A program made the position numbers and the translations under genes. Positions 33,360 through 43,215 of a DNA stretch of 64,000 nt are shown here, piece by piece. This stretch comes from Haemophilus sp. (GTDB lineage: Bacteria > Pseudomonadota > Gammaproteobacteria > Enterobacterales > Pasteurellaceae): positions 186,001-250,000 of the forward strand of contig JAHZCD010000001.1 of NCBI GenBank assembly GCA_019423025.1. Direction: 5' to 3'. The notes beneath the pieces are model-generated. The model ran no database searches. It was given only the letters and a program-made list of their open reading frames with translations, and was not told the DNA's origin. The stretch's first letter is position 1; every line of letters begins with the position of its first letter.

Positions 33360-36017
33360 TTATTGATTTGCCGGTAAAGCACCTGAATTCCAAGTCGGTG
33401 CTTCAGCTGGTTTCTTCACTTGTAACATAAAGCGCTGATTTGCCGTTGCTTGTGGTTGAACGATCGTACCCGATGGAGTCGAGAACGAAATACCGCCTTT
33501 CAACAATTGTTGTACACTACCGGTATTAAACTCTGCGCCTTTCCAGCCAAGGTTGAAATCATAACCTGATGAAACCCAGAACTCTGAATTTTTACGTACC
33601 AAATGTTGATATTTCGGTGTAATCGCAATATGTACCAACACACGATCGCCTAAAGAATTCAATTCAAACTTACGAACAGTTCCTACTTCAACACCGCGAT
33701 AAAGCACTGGTGAGCCTTCTGTTAAATTCATCGCATCACTGGTTTCCAAAATAAATGGCACGCCATTGCTGTATTTATTTCGAGGTTGTGCAGTTTGCGT
33801 TAAATTAAACTGTGTTTTTGATGGACCTTTGCCTAATTCAATATCAATGTAAGGCTGTAAAAGGCTATCTAAGTTTTCAATTCCACCCGCTGAGATTTGT
33901 GGTGAAATCACTTTAAATACAGTACCCTCTTTCGCAATCATGCCCATATAACTTGGGTTAATTAATGCCTTCGCTGTGATACGGTTTGTATTTTGATCAA
34001 GAGCAATCTGCTCAACTTCACCCACATTCATACCAAGATAACGCAAGCTCATTCCTTTACTTAAAGCCGTGGCATCATCTGTTATTAACGTAATCACTTG
34101 TCCTGCTGATTTAGCTCGCAGTTCACTTGGATAAAGGGTTTTATTTTTGCCTGATCCTGTATTATCAAAACTAATTGCCCCTTTTAATGAGCGAGCAACC
34201 GGTGATGCCTGGATACTAATGCCTTTCGGCGTAATATCAATCTGTGCCGCACTTTCAACCCAGAATACGCTTTTATCTGTGAGAAGATCTTGATAAGCTG
34301 GATAAATATACACATCAATATCAAAATTATTGGCTTTCGGTCTTACATTAATAATTTTACCCACTTCAAACTGACGATAAAGCACGACAGAACCTTTGCT
34401 AATACTTGGCAAATTAGTGGAATGTAGCACAATACTTGGATTCACTAAGTTGCCTGTAACGCCTGTTTCTGCACTGCTAATATCCTTATAAAGTGGATAA
34501 GTGGAATGTGGTGCACCACTTCCTTTCTTCGCTAATACACGAACGCCACCTTGCAGCCATTTTGATGGTGTCGCAGATTCAAAACGTAAGCCATCAATCC
34601 CCAAACTCACATCAAAATTAGAGGCAGCCACAAATTGTGTATTTTCATGAATAAGATTGCGATACTCTGACGCAATCGCCACTTCAAATTTTACCCCATC
34701 AACATTTAAGTGCTGCTTCACAATTTGACCAATGGCAATATTGTTATAAAACACGGATTGCCCTTCTGCAATCCCATAAGTCTCTGGCGCTGTTAAAGTT
34801 AAAACCAACGTATTTGGTGCCTTGAGCAATAACTCATTTTCTCGAATGACTTCGAATTGCGTTTTGCTTTCTCCACTTCCTGGAATAATTTCGAAATAAT
34901 CACCACGGAAGAATTTCTGAGGATTAGCAATATCGCCTAAATCTAACTTACGATTTTTTAACACAATACGAGTATTCGTTTTTAAGAGGTTAGCTTGGTT
35001 TGGATCGATTAATAATGTGCCTTTTAAAATTTCTTCATTATTTTCGTCCGCACTTAAAGATGAAAGAAGGCCCACTTGCTCATCACCATAATAAACAGTG
35101 GTTTGCCCTGCATCTAAACCTGCAGTCACAGGAATAGTCACCTCAACTTCAATCCCGCGTTTAGCTGCTTGCAAGTTAGAATAAAGTGTATAGTGGCTAT
35201 TGGTCACAGCTTGTGGGCTATTTGGCGGTGAATCAAATGATACCGCACCTTGGACCACTGAATTTAAACTATCAACCTCTACATTCACACCTGATGCATT
35301 AATATTGGCGTTGATACCACTGATATTCCAAAAACGTGAATCTTTCTTCACAAAACGAGCAAAGGCTTTATCAATCACTACATCAATTTCAACTTTATTC
35401 TCTTTATTGAAGCGATAATCATAAATTTTCCCGACTGGCATTTTTTTGAAATACACAGAAGCACCAATCGAAATTGATCCTAAATCATCTGAAATTAAAT
35501 GAATTAATAAATCCCCAGGATTGACTTGTGCAATAGGGCCTTGCTCTTCTGCAATAAATTCATCTTCTGAATCACCATCACCTGGTTGTAGGGTAATATA
35601 ATTTCCTGAAACCAAAGAATCTAAGCCTGAAATACCTGCAAGAGACACACTTGGCTGAACAAGCCAGAACTTGGTATTCTCTTTTAACACTTCTGTTGCT
35701 TCAGAATAAATATTTGCCTCAACTTTCACTTTTTGCATATTGTCGGTAAAGTTAACCTTCTTCACGACACCAATTTGCAAACCTTGATAGCGAATAGGGG
35801 TTTTATCTGCAACGAGCCCTGCCCCATTAGAGAACGTGATCGTAATAGTCTTTCCTCGTTCTTGTACAATTTGGAAAAATAAAATGGCACCAATACATAA
35901 TGCGATAAAAGGTAACAACCAAAACGGTGAGATGCGTTTATTCTTACGTAATAACGCTTCTACATTGTTAGATTGCTCATCAATAGATTGAGATTCTGGT
36001 TTATTGTTTTCTGTCAT
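33360..36017 (-). CDS. letB: LetB (YebT) MCE-domain intermembrane lipid-transport protein
   Basis: An 885-residue protein with a cytosolic N-terminus, one membrane helix (FWLLPFIALCIGAILFFQIV, about residues 32-52) and seven MCE domains. Each is recognisable by a beta-strand opening and a G-x-x-V-x-Y-x-G/N-x-x-V/I-G core, for example ADKTPIRYQGLQIGVV, IGASVYFKKMPVGKI, AGQTTVYYGDEQVGL and TEGSPVLYRGVEVGTV. Seven domains and this length match E. coli YebT/LetB, which forms a tunnel across the periplasm, rather than PqiB with three. It overlaps letA by 17 bases. Confidence 0.93.
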   Translation of the reverse strand: MTENNKPESQSIDEQSNNVEALLRKNKRISPFWLLPFIALCIGAILFFQIVQERGKTITITFSNGAGLVADKTPIRYQGLQIGVVKKVNFTDNMQKVKVEANIYSEATEVLKENTKFWLVQPSVSLAGISGLDSLVSGNYITLQPGDGDSEDEFIAEEQGPIAQVNPGDLLIHLISDDLGSISIGASVYFKKMPVGKIYDYRFNKENKVEIDVVIDKAFARFVKKDSRFWNISGINANINASGVNVEVDSLNSVVQGAVSFDSPPNSPQAVTNSHYTLYSNLQAAKRGIEVEVTIPVTAGLDAGQTTVYYGDEQVGLLSSLSADENNEEILKGTLLIDPNQANLLKTNTRIVLKNRKLDLGDIANPQKFFRGDYFEIIPGSGESKTQFEVIRENELLLKAPNTLVLTLTAPETYGIAEGQSVFYNNIAIGQIVKQHLNVDGVKFEVAIASEYRNLIHENTQFVAASNFDVSLGIDGLRFESATPSKWLQGGVRVLAKKGSGAPHSTYPLYKDISSAETGVTGNLVNPSIVLHSTNLPSISKGSVVLYRQFEVGKIINVRPKANNFDIDVYIYPAYQDLLTDKSVFWVESAAQIDITPKGISIQASPVARSLKGAISFDNTGSGKNKTLYPSELRAKSAGQVITLITDDATALSKGMSLRYLGMNVGEVEQIALDQNTNRITAKALINPSYMGMIAKEGTVFKVISPQISAGGIENLDSLLQPYIDIELGKGPSKTQFNLTQTAQPRNKYSNGVPFILETSDAMNLTEGSPVLYRGVEVGTVRKFELNSLGDRVLVHIAITPKYQHLVRKNSEFWVSSGYDFNLGWKGAEFNTGSVQQLLKGGISFSTPSGTIVQPQATANQRFMLQVKKPAEAPTWNSGALPANQ

Positions 36018-37254
36018 AAATTTTCCAAATTAATCGACTATCAAACTGAGAAGTTGAAATCATAGTTAAAAACACTGCTGCACCGAAATAAAATGCCGCA
36101 GGGCCTACGGTAAAATTAATAATCTGTCCACGTGTCACTAAAGACATCATCAAGGCGAGCACAAAAAGATCCAGCATTGACCAACGTCCTACAAAGTGAA
36201 TGATATGTAATAGCCGCATTTGCCATTTAATTGAATGTCTCCATTTAAAATGCACGCTTGCCAGTAAATACAACATAATCAGGATTTTGCTTACGGGCAC
36301 AAAAATACTGGCGAAGAATACCACGAAAGCAACAAAATAGCTGCCCATGCTTATAAATGACATTACACCCGACATCAAGGTATCTTGTGACAAACTTCCT
36401 GTCAAATAAACGCCAGATATTGGGAGCAAGTTTGCAGGGAAAAGCATGATAATCCCCGCCACTAATGTCGCCCAAACACGTTGTAATTTTACACTCTCTG
36501 GTATTTCAATAAGCGATGCACAACGTGGGCAAATGGCTCGATGACGGTGATCGTATTGTTGATCTTCTTTTAAAAAAGTGTAATCGCAGGCTGTACAAAG
36601 TTCTAACGGTTTATCGCTTTTGGTAACCGGTTTCTGATCGGGATAAAAATCATGCCACAAGTCATCTAAATTAATTTTAATTAATAATAAAGTGGTTAAA
36701 AGTGCAGTAAAAACAAAAGCAATTAAATATACTTCCACTTCTAATGTGGCATATTCGCGCACTTTAAACATGGTGACACCCAGTGCAACTAAATAGACGT
36801 CAAACATGACCCAAGGCTTAATATATCCCACAAATAATAAGACATTACGAGGCTTAATTTTGAGTAATTTAGAAAGCTGCAACATAATGACTAAAATCGC
36901 AAAAGAGACAGGCATTAAAACAGCACAGATAAAAATCATAAATGCAGTATAGGAATATCCCTCCACTGCCATTTTCCAAATTCCTTTCCAAACAGAAGCA
37001 TCAATTTTAGTACCCAGTAAATCTAAGCTCAATAAAGGATAGCCTAAAGCAAATGGCATTAAAATTAAGATAGAAAGGGCGATTAATGAACAACGTTTAA
37101 GTGACCAATGACTTCCTGATTGCAATTTATGATGGCAACGCGGACATTGCGCGTGTTCCCCTTCTTGCGGACGACGAACAGACACTGTTGCATCGCATCC
37201 TATGCAACGCACTAGTCTATAAGTGGCATGAGTAAAATCAGGTGTTTTTGTCAT
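36001..37254 (-). CDS. letA: LetA (YebS) inner-membrane partner of LetB
   Basis: A 417-residue PqiA-family membrane protein with two similar halves, each with a zinc ribbon followed by about four helices. The ribbons are RCIGCDATVSV..CPRCHHKL near residue 17 and LCTACDYTF..CPRCASLIE near residue 222. In E. coli LetA works with LetB in lipid transport between the membranes. First gene of a two-gene unit, divergent from proQ. Confidence 0.92.
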   Translation of the reverse strand: MTKTPDFTHATYRLVRCIGCDATVSVRRPQEGEHAQCPRCHHKLQSGSHWSLKRCSLIALSILILMPFALGYPLLSLDLLGTKIDASVWKGIWKMAVEGYSYTAFMIFICAVLMPVSFAILVIMLQLSKLLKIKPRNVLLFVGYIKPWVMFDVYLVALGVTMFKVREYATLEVEVYLIAFVFTALLTTLLLIKINLDDLWHDFYPDQKPVTKSDKPLELCTACDYTFLKEDQQYDHRHRAICPRCASLIEIPESVKLQRVWATLVAGIIMLFPANLLPISGVYLTGSLSQDTLMSGVMSFISMGSYFVAFVVFFASIFVPVSKILIMLYLLASVHFKWRHSIKWQMRLLHIIHFVGRWSMLDLFVLALMMSLVTRGQIINFTVGPAAFYFGAAVFLTMISTSQFDSRLIWKIYDRKQ

Positions 37255-37355
37255 TATGTTTTCAGAAATTATAAAAGTGGACTATTTTAGCCTGAATTAA
37301 GGGAATTTGTGAAGTTATTCATTAGAATTAGAAACGGAATTATTCTGTCCAACCA

Positions 37356-37385
37356 TTGTCAATCCTTATAAAAGTGCGGTAAACT
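37356..37385 (+). promoter_or_regulatory. Probable proQ promoter with an uptake signal in the spacer
   Basis: TTGTCA (37356-37361), an 18-base spacer containing AAAGTGCGGT, and TAAACT (37380-37385). Confidence 0.45.
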
Positions 37386-37424
37386 GTGCAAGTTTTTATT
37401 TTTTTATCCTAGGAAAACTCAGAA

Positions 37425-38072
37425 ATGACAAATTCTCAAGTTGAAGCCCAAGTTGAAAATAATGCTGAAGGCGTTCAAAAATTAACTGATACAAAAGCGA
37501 TCATTGCATATCTTGTGGAAAAATTCCCGCTTTGCTTTATTGCTGAAGGTGAAGCAAAGCCATTAAAAATTGGGCTTTTCCAAGATCTTGCTGAAGCATT
37601 AAAAGATGATGAACGTGTCAGCAAAACTCAATTACGTCAGGCTTTACGTCAATACACCTCCAACTGGCGCTATTTACACGGCTGTCGCGAAGGTGCTGAG
37701 CGTGTGGATTTATACGGCAACCCTGCTGGTGTATTAGACGCAGAACATGTTTCTCATGCGACTCAACAATTAGCAGATGCAAAAGCTAAATTTGCAGAAA
37801 AACGCAAAGCAGAATTAGCAGCCAAAAAAGCACAACAAAAACGCCCTGCTCGTAAACCAAATTCAAATCAAGCAACTCGCAAACCAAAAGCTCCGCAAGT
37901 AAAACTAAGTGCGGTTGATTTCACAACACTTTCTGCAGGTAGCAAAGTGAAAGTGAAAGTAGCAGAACAAGCGAAAAATGCGACCGTATTAAATGTGGAA
38001 AAAGATGGCGCACGCGTAGAACTTGAAAATGGTTTAGTGATGACAGTCACCGCAGATCGTTTATTTGCCTAA
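37425..38072 (+). CDS. proQ: RNA chaperone ProQ
   Basis: A 215-residue RNA-binding protein. The FinO-like domain (residues about 20-130) includes AIIAYLVEKFPLCFIAEGEAKPLKIGLFQDL and LRQYTSNWRYLHGCREGAERVDLYG; a basic Lys/Ala-rich linker (about 130-165) and a C-terminal Tudor-like domain (GSKVKVKVAEQAKNATVLNV) follow. In E. coli proQ lies directly before prc, as here (28-base gap), so the two are probably co-transcribed. AGGAAAA precedes the ATG. Confidence 0.95.
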   Translation: MTNSQVEAQVENNAEGVQKLTDTKAIIAYLVEKFPLCFIAEGEAKPLKIGLFQDLAEALKDDERVSKTQLRQALRQYTSNWRYLHGCREGAERVDLYGNPAGVLDAEHVSHATQQLADAKAKFAEKRKAELAAKKAQQKRPARKPNSNQATRKPKAPQVKLSAVDFTTLSAGSKVKVKVAEQAKNATVLNVEKDGARVELENGLVMTVTADRLFA

Positions 38073-38100
38073 TAATTTATTTCTTATCGGGAAAGGTTAA

Positions 38101-40170
38101 ATGAAATTACATACAACCAAAAGTCTTATTGCGACAGCAATTTTAGGTGCGTTATTTCTTCATTCGTCTGACACATTTGCCGTGCAGCCGAAATTAAAGC
38201 AAAGCGATATTACGACTCCTTCGGCAACTGATGCAAATCAGTTAGCAACAAAGCGTGCAACAACACGTTTAACCCAATCACATTATCGTAAATTTCAGCT
38301 TGATGACGCCTTTTCCGAAAAGATTTTTGATCGTTATATTAAAAGTTTAGATTACAGCCATAACACCTTTTTAAAATCAGATATTGATGATTTACGTGCT
38401 AAATATGGTTCTAAATTAGATGATCAACTTAATGAGGGCGATCTTTCAGCTGCATTTGCGATTTACGATCTGATGATGAAACGCCGTTATGAGCGTTATG
38501 CTTATGCATTATCTTTATTAGATAAAGAACCTGATTTAAAAGGTAATGATCAAATTGAGATCGATCGTGAAAAAGCTGCGTTCCCAGCAACGGAAGAAGA
38601 AGCCAATAAGCTTTGGGAAGAACGTGTCAAAAATGATGTAATCAGCCTGAAATTAAAAGATAAAAAATGGCCTGAAATTAAAGAAAAACTAACTAAACGT
38701 TACAATTTAGCCATTCGTCGACTAACTCAAACCAAAGCTGATGACATTGTTCAGATTTATATAAATGCCTTTGCTCGAGAAATCGATCCGCATACAAGCT
38801 ACCTTGCTCCACGTACTGCAAAAAGCTTTAATGAAAGCATGAACCTTTCTTTAGAAGGGATTGGTGCAACATTACAATCTGAAGATGACGAAACCAGTAT
38901 TAAGTCTTTAGTACCAGGTGCGCCGGCTGAACGCAGTAAGAAATTACAAGCGGGCGATAAAATCATTGGTGTGGGCCAAGAAAAAGGCGAAATCGAAGAT
39001 ATTATCGGTTGGCGTTTAGAAGATATCGTTGACAAAATCAAAGGTAAAAAAGGAACAAAAGTTCGTCTTGAAATTGAACCTGCAAAAGGTGGAAAAAGCC
39101 GTATTGTCACTTTAGTACGCGATAAAGTCCGTATTGAAGACCAAGCAGCAAAACTCACCGTTTCTAAAGTAGAGGGTGAAACTGTTGGTGTCATTAAAAT
39201 TCCAAGTTTCTATATTGGCTTAACTGATGATGTGAAAAAATTATTAGTAGATGCTGAGAAGAAAAAAATTGGCGCTTTAATTGTGGATCTTCGTGAGAAT
39301 GGCGGCGGTGCATTAACAGAAGCCGTGGCATTAAGCGGTTTATTCATCACTGATGGTCCTGTGGTACAAGTACGAGATGCGTATCAACGTATTCGTGTAC
39401 ACGAAGATGATGACAATGCTCAGCAATATAAAGGACCATTGTTGGTAATGATTAATCGTTTCAGTGCATCAGCCTCTGAAATTTTTGCTGCGGCAATGCA
39501 AGATTACAATCGTGGTATCATTATTGGGCAAAATACCTTTGGTAAGGGTACCGTACAACAAAGTCGTTCATTAAACTTTGTTTATGATTTAGACCAAACA
39601 CCACTTGGTGTGTTGCAATATACTATCCAAAAATTTTATCGAATTAATGGTGGTTCAACCCAATTAAAAGGTGTCGCTGCAGATATTAATTTCCCTGAAA
39701 TTATTGATGCCAAAGAAATTGGTGAAGAAAAAGAAGATAACGCCTTACCTTGGGATAAAATTCCACCAGCGACTTATTCTGAAACCAATAAAGCACGTAA
39801 AGATGTTGAAGCATTAAATGAAAAACATCTTGAGCGTATTGCAAAAGATCCTGAATTTATTGCTTTAAATGAAGATCTTAAAATCCGTGATGAACGTCGT
39901 GAGCGCAAATTCTTATCATTGAATTTCCAAGAGCGTAAAGCGGAAAATGATAAGGATGATGCGAGACGTTTAAAAGATCTCAATGATCGTTTTAAACGTG
40001 AAGGTAAAAAAGCATTAAAAGACATTGATGATTTGCCAAAAGACTATGAAGCACCTGATTTCTTCTTAAAAGAAGCGGAAAAAATGGCAGCTGATTTAGT
40101 TAAACTTAATGCGAATCAACAAAAAGTGGATGCTGAAATAAAACAAGAAGCGGCAAAAGCAACAAAATAA
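38101..40170 (+). CDS. prc: Tail-specific C-terminal processing protease
   Basis: A 689-residue periplasmic protease with signal peptide (KSLIATAILGALFLHSSDTFA), a helical N-terminal region, a PDZ domain (about residues 240-330, LEGIGATLQSEDDETSIKSL) and the S41 catalytic core. The core has the nucleophile in NRFSASASEIFAAAMQDY and the catalytic Lys in NTFGKGTVQQSRSL, then the long charged C-terminal part typical of Prc. In E. coli Prc trims FtsI and degrades MepS with NlpI. GAAAGG lies just before the ATG, in series with proQ. Confidence 0.95.
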   Translation: MKLHTTKSLIATAILGALFLHSSDTFAVQPKLKQSDITTPSATDANQLATKRATTRLTQSHYRKFQLDDAFSEKIFDRYIKSLDYSHNTFLKSDIDDLRAKYGSKLDDQLNEGDLSAAFAIYDLMMKRRYERYAYALSLLDKEPDLKGNDQIEIDREKAAFPATEEEANKLWEERVKNDVISLKLKDKKWPEIKEKLTKRYNLAIRRLTQTKADDIVQIYINAFAREIDPHTSYLAPRTAKSFNESMNLSLEGIGATLQSEDDETSIKSLVPGAPAERSKKLQAGDKIIGVGQEKGEIEDIIGWRLEDIVDKIKGKKGTKVRLEIEPAKGGKSRIVTLVRDKVRIEDQAAKLTVSKVEGETVGVIKIPSFYIGLTDDVKKLLVDAEKKKIGALIVDLRENGGGALTEAVALSGLFITDGPVVQVRDAYQRIRVHEDDDNAQQYKGPLLVMINRFSASASEIFAAAMQDYNRGIIIGQNTFGKGTVQQSRSLNFVYDLDQTPLGVLQYTIQKFYRINGGSTQLKGVAADINFPEIIDAKEIGEEKEDNALPWDKIPPATYSETNKARKDVEALNEKHLERIAKDPEFIALNEDLKIRDERRERKFLSLNFQERKAENDKDDARRLKDLNDRFKREGKKALKDIDDLPKDYEAPDFFLKEAEKMAADLVKLNANQQKVDAEIKQEAAKATK

Positions 40171-40179
40171 CGATTATTT

Positions 40180-40228
40180 TGACCGCACTTTAGCAGATGA
40201 AAAAAACTGAAGTGCGGTTATTTTTTAT
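40180..40228 (+). terminator. Uptake-signal-pair terminator after prc
   Basis: GACCGCACTT (about 40181-40190) and AAGTGCGGTT, followed by ATTTTTTA, close a loop of about 18 bases. Confidence 0.7.
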
Positions 40229-40250
40229 GAATATTTTTAAAGGTACAGCA

Positions 40251-41720
40251 ATGTTAAAAGGAACAATGAAATTAAGCGCATTAGTCTTATCATTATCAAT
40301 GATGACGTCAGGTTGTGCATTAGCTGAATGGGCCAAAACAGTTGGACAGCCTCAACAAGCCGAAAATAAAGGCGTTGATATGTCTAAATTAAGTCCTGAA
40401 GAGCGAGCAAAACTTGAAGCTGAAATAAAAGAAGATCAAGCTCGTTTAGCCGCAGAAAAGCAAGCGATGCTAGAGATGTCATTAACGCATGAAATTGGTG
40501 AACAAAATCTACAGTTCAAACCAATTTTGGCAAAATTATATGCTGATAATAAATATGACTTAATGTGGAAAGACAAGGCGGCTGAGAAACAATTCCTACG
40601 TGAATATGCCGCCATGGTGGCATCAGGCATTTCTAAACGTTCAGCTCAATCGTTAGTCAATTTACATAACGCTGAAAAAACGGGTGGACTCACCTATGAT
40701 GTATTATTAAGTGATGCTTTCCTTGATTACTTGTATTACAGCAAGAACGTCAATCAACAAGCACAACGTTGGTTATACGCAACGAATGCTTATAAACCAG
40801 AATTACCAAATCAAGAAATTATTGACCAATGGCAAAGTGCGGTTAAAAACAATGCTGTTTCTGGTTTTATAAACGGATTATCTAACCATAATCGTTTATA
40901 CCGTGAAACCGTACAAGCACTTCCATCGATGATTTCAGCTTCAGGTATTTCTGCAATGGGTAAAAAACTTGCTCTTAATGCACAACGTTTACGCGTTATT
41001 CCGGATTTTGAAAATGGAATCTTTGTTAATATTCCAAGCTATCAATTGAAATATTATCGTGATGGTAAAGTTCTTCTAGAATCACGCGTCATTGTGGGTA
41101 AAAATGAACGCCGTACACCGGTGATGTACAGTCGTTTAAGCAATGTGGTTGTTAATCCACCTTGGAATGCCCCAACTCGTTTAATCAATGAAGATATTTT
41201 ACCGAAATTAAAACGTGACCCTGGCTACGCGGCAGCACACAACTACTCTATTTTGGATAGCAAAGGTAACACTATCGATCCTTACTCAATTAACTGGAGT
41301 AGCATTGGTGATAAATTCCCGTACCGTATCCGTCAAGCCGCTGGCGACAGTGCATTAGGTAACTATAAATTTAATATGCCAAGCTCTGATGCGATTTATC
41401 TTCACGATACGCCAAATCATAGCTTATTCAGCAAAAAAGACCGTGCATTAAGCTCAGGTTGTGTGCGTGTAGAAAAATCCGATCAACTTGCCTCTATTCT
41501 GTTACAAGAAGCTGGCTGGTCAGAAGATAAAAAACGTAACGTTTTAGAAAGTAAGAAAACGACGTCTGCGAGCATTCGTACAAATGATCCTGTATTCTTG
41601 TATTATGTGACTGCATGGGTTGAAAACGGCCAAACACAAGTTTTACCGGATATTTATAAATACGACGATGCTGCGACTTTTAATGGGATCGACTGGGCAG
41701 TTGTAAAAAAATATCTTTAA
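40251..41720 (+). CDS. ldtD: L,D-transpeptidase of the LdtD/YcbB type
   Basis: A 489-residue YkuD-domain enzyme forming 3-3 crosslinks in peptidoglycan. The catalytic motif is IYLHDTP...SSGCVRVEK (about residues 395-425), with the nucleophile Cys and upstream His; a preceding SCAFFOLD/PG-binding region has YDVLLSDAFLDYLYYSKNV. The N-terminus MLKGTMKLSALVLSLSMMTSGC could be a lipoprotein signal, though the lipobox is weak. The ATG at 40251 has AAAGG before it; earlier starts at 40197 and 40227 overlap the prc terminator. It is followed by mepK and gloC, as in E. coli ycbB-ycbK-ycbL. Confidence 0.88.
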   Translation: MLKGTMKLSALVLSLSMMTSGCALAEWAKTVGQPQQAENKGVDMSKLSPEERAKLEAEIKEDQARLAAEKQAMLEMSLTHEIGEQNLQFKPILAKLYADNKYDLMWKDKAAEKQFLREYAAMVASGISKRSAQSLVNLHNAEKTGGLTYDVLLSDAFLDYLYYSKNVNQQAQRWLYATNAYKPELPNQEIIDQWQSAVKNNAVSGFINGLSNHNRLYRETVQALPSMISASGISAMGKKLALNAQRLRVIPDFENGIFVNIPSYQLKYYRDGKVLLESRVIVGKNERRTPVMYSRLSNVVVNPPWNAPTRLINEDILPKLKRDPGYAAAHNYSILDSKGNTIDPYSINWSSIGDKFPYRIRQAAGDSALGNYKFNMPSSDAIYLHDTPNHSLFSKKDRALSSGCVRVEKSDQLASILLQEAGWSEDKKRNVLESKKTTSASIRTNDPVFLYYVTAWVENGQTQVLPDIYKYDDAATFNGIDWAVVKKYL

Positions 41721-41795
41721 ACAATGTTTACGCTAGAACTTTTTAAAGAAAAAGTTGTCTAGGGTGAGAGATGGGTAATAAAAGAGACTAAAAAA

Positions 41796-42356
41796 ATGGG
41801 TAACATTGACAAAAATCGTCGTAAATGGCTTTCATTAGGCGGCATCGTTTTAGGCGCAAGCATGATGCCGAGTACGGTTTTGGCTATGGTCTCTACCCCT
41901 AAACCTCGCATTCTAAGCTTCTATAATGTCAACACCAATGAACGATTAAGCGGTGAGTTCTCTGCAACGACTGGATTTAATCGTTCACTACTTGGTAAAC
42001 TTGATTACTTCATGAGAGATCGCCGTACTGACCAAGTACGCCGAATGGATCCGAATCTCTTTATGAAGTTTTATCATTTACAAAGTAATTTAGGTTTACG
42101 CACTGCGCAAATTGATGTCATTTGTGGCTATCGTAGTGCAGCGACAAATGCTATGCGTCGTAGACAAAGCCGTGACGTAGCAAGCAACAGCTATCACATT
42201 AAAGGCCAAGCGATTGATTTTAAAATCCCTGGTGTTCCTTTGGCAAGATTACGCCAAGCAGCTGAAAATCTTGATAGCGGTGGTGTAGGATATTATCCGT
42301 ATAGCAACTTTATTCACGTGGATACTGGCCCTGTAAGAACATGGCGTGGTGCATAA
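41796..42356 (+). CDS. mepK: Murein endopeptidase MepK (YcbK, DUF882)
   Basis: A 186-residue peptidase M15-like enzyme; E. coli MepK cleaves 3-3 crosslinks made by L,D-transpeptidases. A Tat-type signal is visible (NRRKWLSLGGIVLGASMMPS). Zinc ligands lie in SYHIKGQAIDFKIPG (His and Asp) and FIHVDTGPVRTW (His). It is downstream of an ldtD-like gene, so the maker and cutter of the same bond are adjacent. A small hairpin CTAGAAC/GTTGTCTAG lies between them. Confidence 0.92.
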   Translation: MGNIDKNRRKWLSLGGIVLGASMMPSTVLAMVSTPKPRILSFYNVNTNERLSGEFSATTGFNRSLLGKLDYFMRDRRTDQVRRMDPNLFMKFYHLQSNLGLRTAQIDVICGYRSAATNAMRRRQSRDVASNSYHIKGQAIDFKIPGVPLARLRQAAENLDSGGVGYYPYSNFIHVDTGPVRTWRGA

Positions 42357-42374
42357 AAAACAGTTTAATTTTAG

Positions 42375-42398
42375 ACCGCACTTTAGTGCGGTTTTTTG
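42375..42398 (+). terminator. Near-minimal uptake-signal terminator after mepK
   Basis: ACCGCACT (42375-42382), only two bases of loop, AGTGCGGT (42385-42392), then TTTTT. Formally two overlapping inverted uptake signals. In the cell the loop probably opens to four or more bases. Confidence 0.7.
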
Positions 42399-42420
42399 TT
42401 ATAAACGATAAGGAAAAAAG

Positions 42421-43050
42421 ATGAATATTGAAATTATTCCAGTTACAGCCTTTCAGCAAAATTGCTCACTTATTTGGGATGATGAAAAAAATGCGGCAAT
42501 TATCGATCCTGGCGGTAATGCGGAAAACCTGATTCAACGCATTGAAGAACTCGAATTAAACCTTAAAGCTGTCTTATTAACACATGGACATCTTGATCAT
42601 GTAGGTGCTGCAGAAGCGATTCGTGATCATTTTAATATTGAAATCTGGGGCTCGCAGGAGGAAGATCGTTTCCTATTTGAAAGTCTACCACAACAATCTC
42701 AACAGTTTGGTTTACCTTATATTTCTGCATTTACGCCCGATCGCTGGTTTAATCAAGAAGGGGAAAAAATTCAAATTGGCTCATTAACCTTTGAAATTCT
42801 TCACCTTCCTGGTCATACACCTGGCCATATTGGTTTTATTGAACATGAAAAAAATATTGCTTTTACTGGCGATGTCCTTTTCCAAAACAGTATTGGGCGA
42901 ACAGACTTCCCTCGCGGGGATTTCGACACATTGATCTCATCAATCAAGAATAAATTATTTACATTAAATGATGATATGGTTGTCATTGCGGGACATGGTC
43001 CTTACACAACCATTGGGCAAGAAAAACGAAGCAATCGGTTTTTGAAGTAA
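42421..43050 (+). CDS. gloC: Type II glyoxalase-like MBL hydrolase (YcbL)
   Basis: A 209-residue cytosolic metallo-hydrolase. Metal motifs are LLTHGHLDHVGAAE, HLPGHTPGHIGF, FTGDVLF and VIAGHGPYTTIG. Lacks the C-terminal HAGH domain of GloB, which fits the short YcbL/GloC form. It is next to mepK as in E. coli. AAGGAAAAAAG precedes the ATG. Confidence 0.92.
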   Translation: MNIEIIPVTAFQQNCSLIWDDEKNAAIIDPGGNAENLIQRIEELELNLKAVLLTHGHLDHVGAAEAIRDHFNIEIWGSQEEDRFLFESLPQQSQQFGLPYISAFTPDRWFNQEGEKIQIGSLTFEILHLPGHTPGHIGFIEHEKNIAFTGDVLFQNSIGRTDFPRGDFDTLISSIKNKLFTLNDDMVVIAGHGPYTTIGQEKRSNRFLK

Positions 43051-43067
43051 AGATCTAAATTTTGGGT

Positions 43068-43095
43068 AAAAAAAAGCTCCTAATTTCTTAGGAGC
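43068..43095 (-). terminator. Intrinsic terminator of pepT
   Basis: GCTCCTAA (43076-43083) and TTAGGAGC (43088-43095) pair; on the minus strand a run of eight or more T follows. Confidence 0.85.
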
Positions 43096-43215
43096 ACCAA
43101 AAAGGAATTTATGAATAAAATCTCTAAAGTTTAGCTTTATCAAAGGAATCTCGATAAAACGCTGACGATTATATTGACATATTCTGACAAATGCAAGCTT
43201 TTTCTTTACACTAAT

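Noticed and set aside
43109..43132. Tiny frame ATG AAT AAA ATC TCT AAA GTT TAG after an AAGGAA
   Set aside because: Only 7 codons, just past the pepT terminator hairpin, with no gene downstream that it could lead into.
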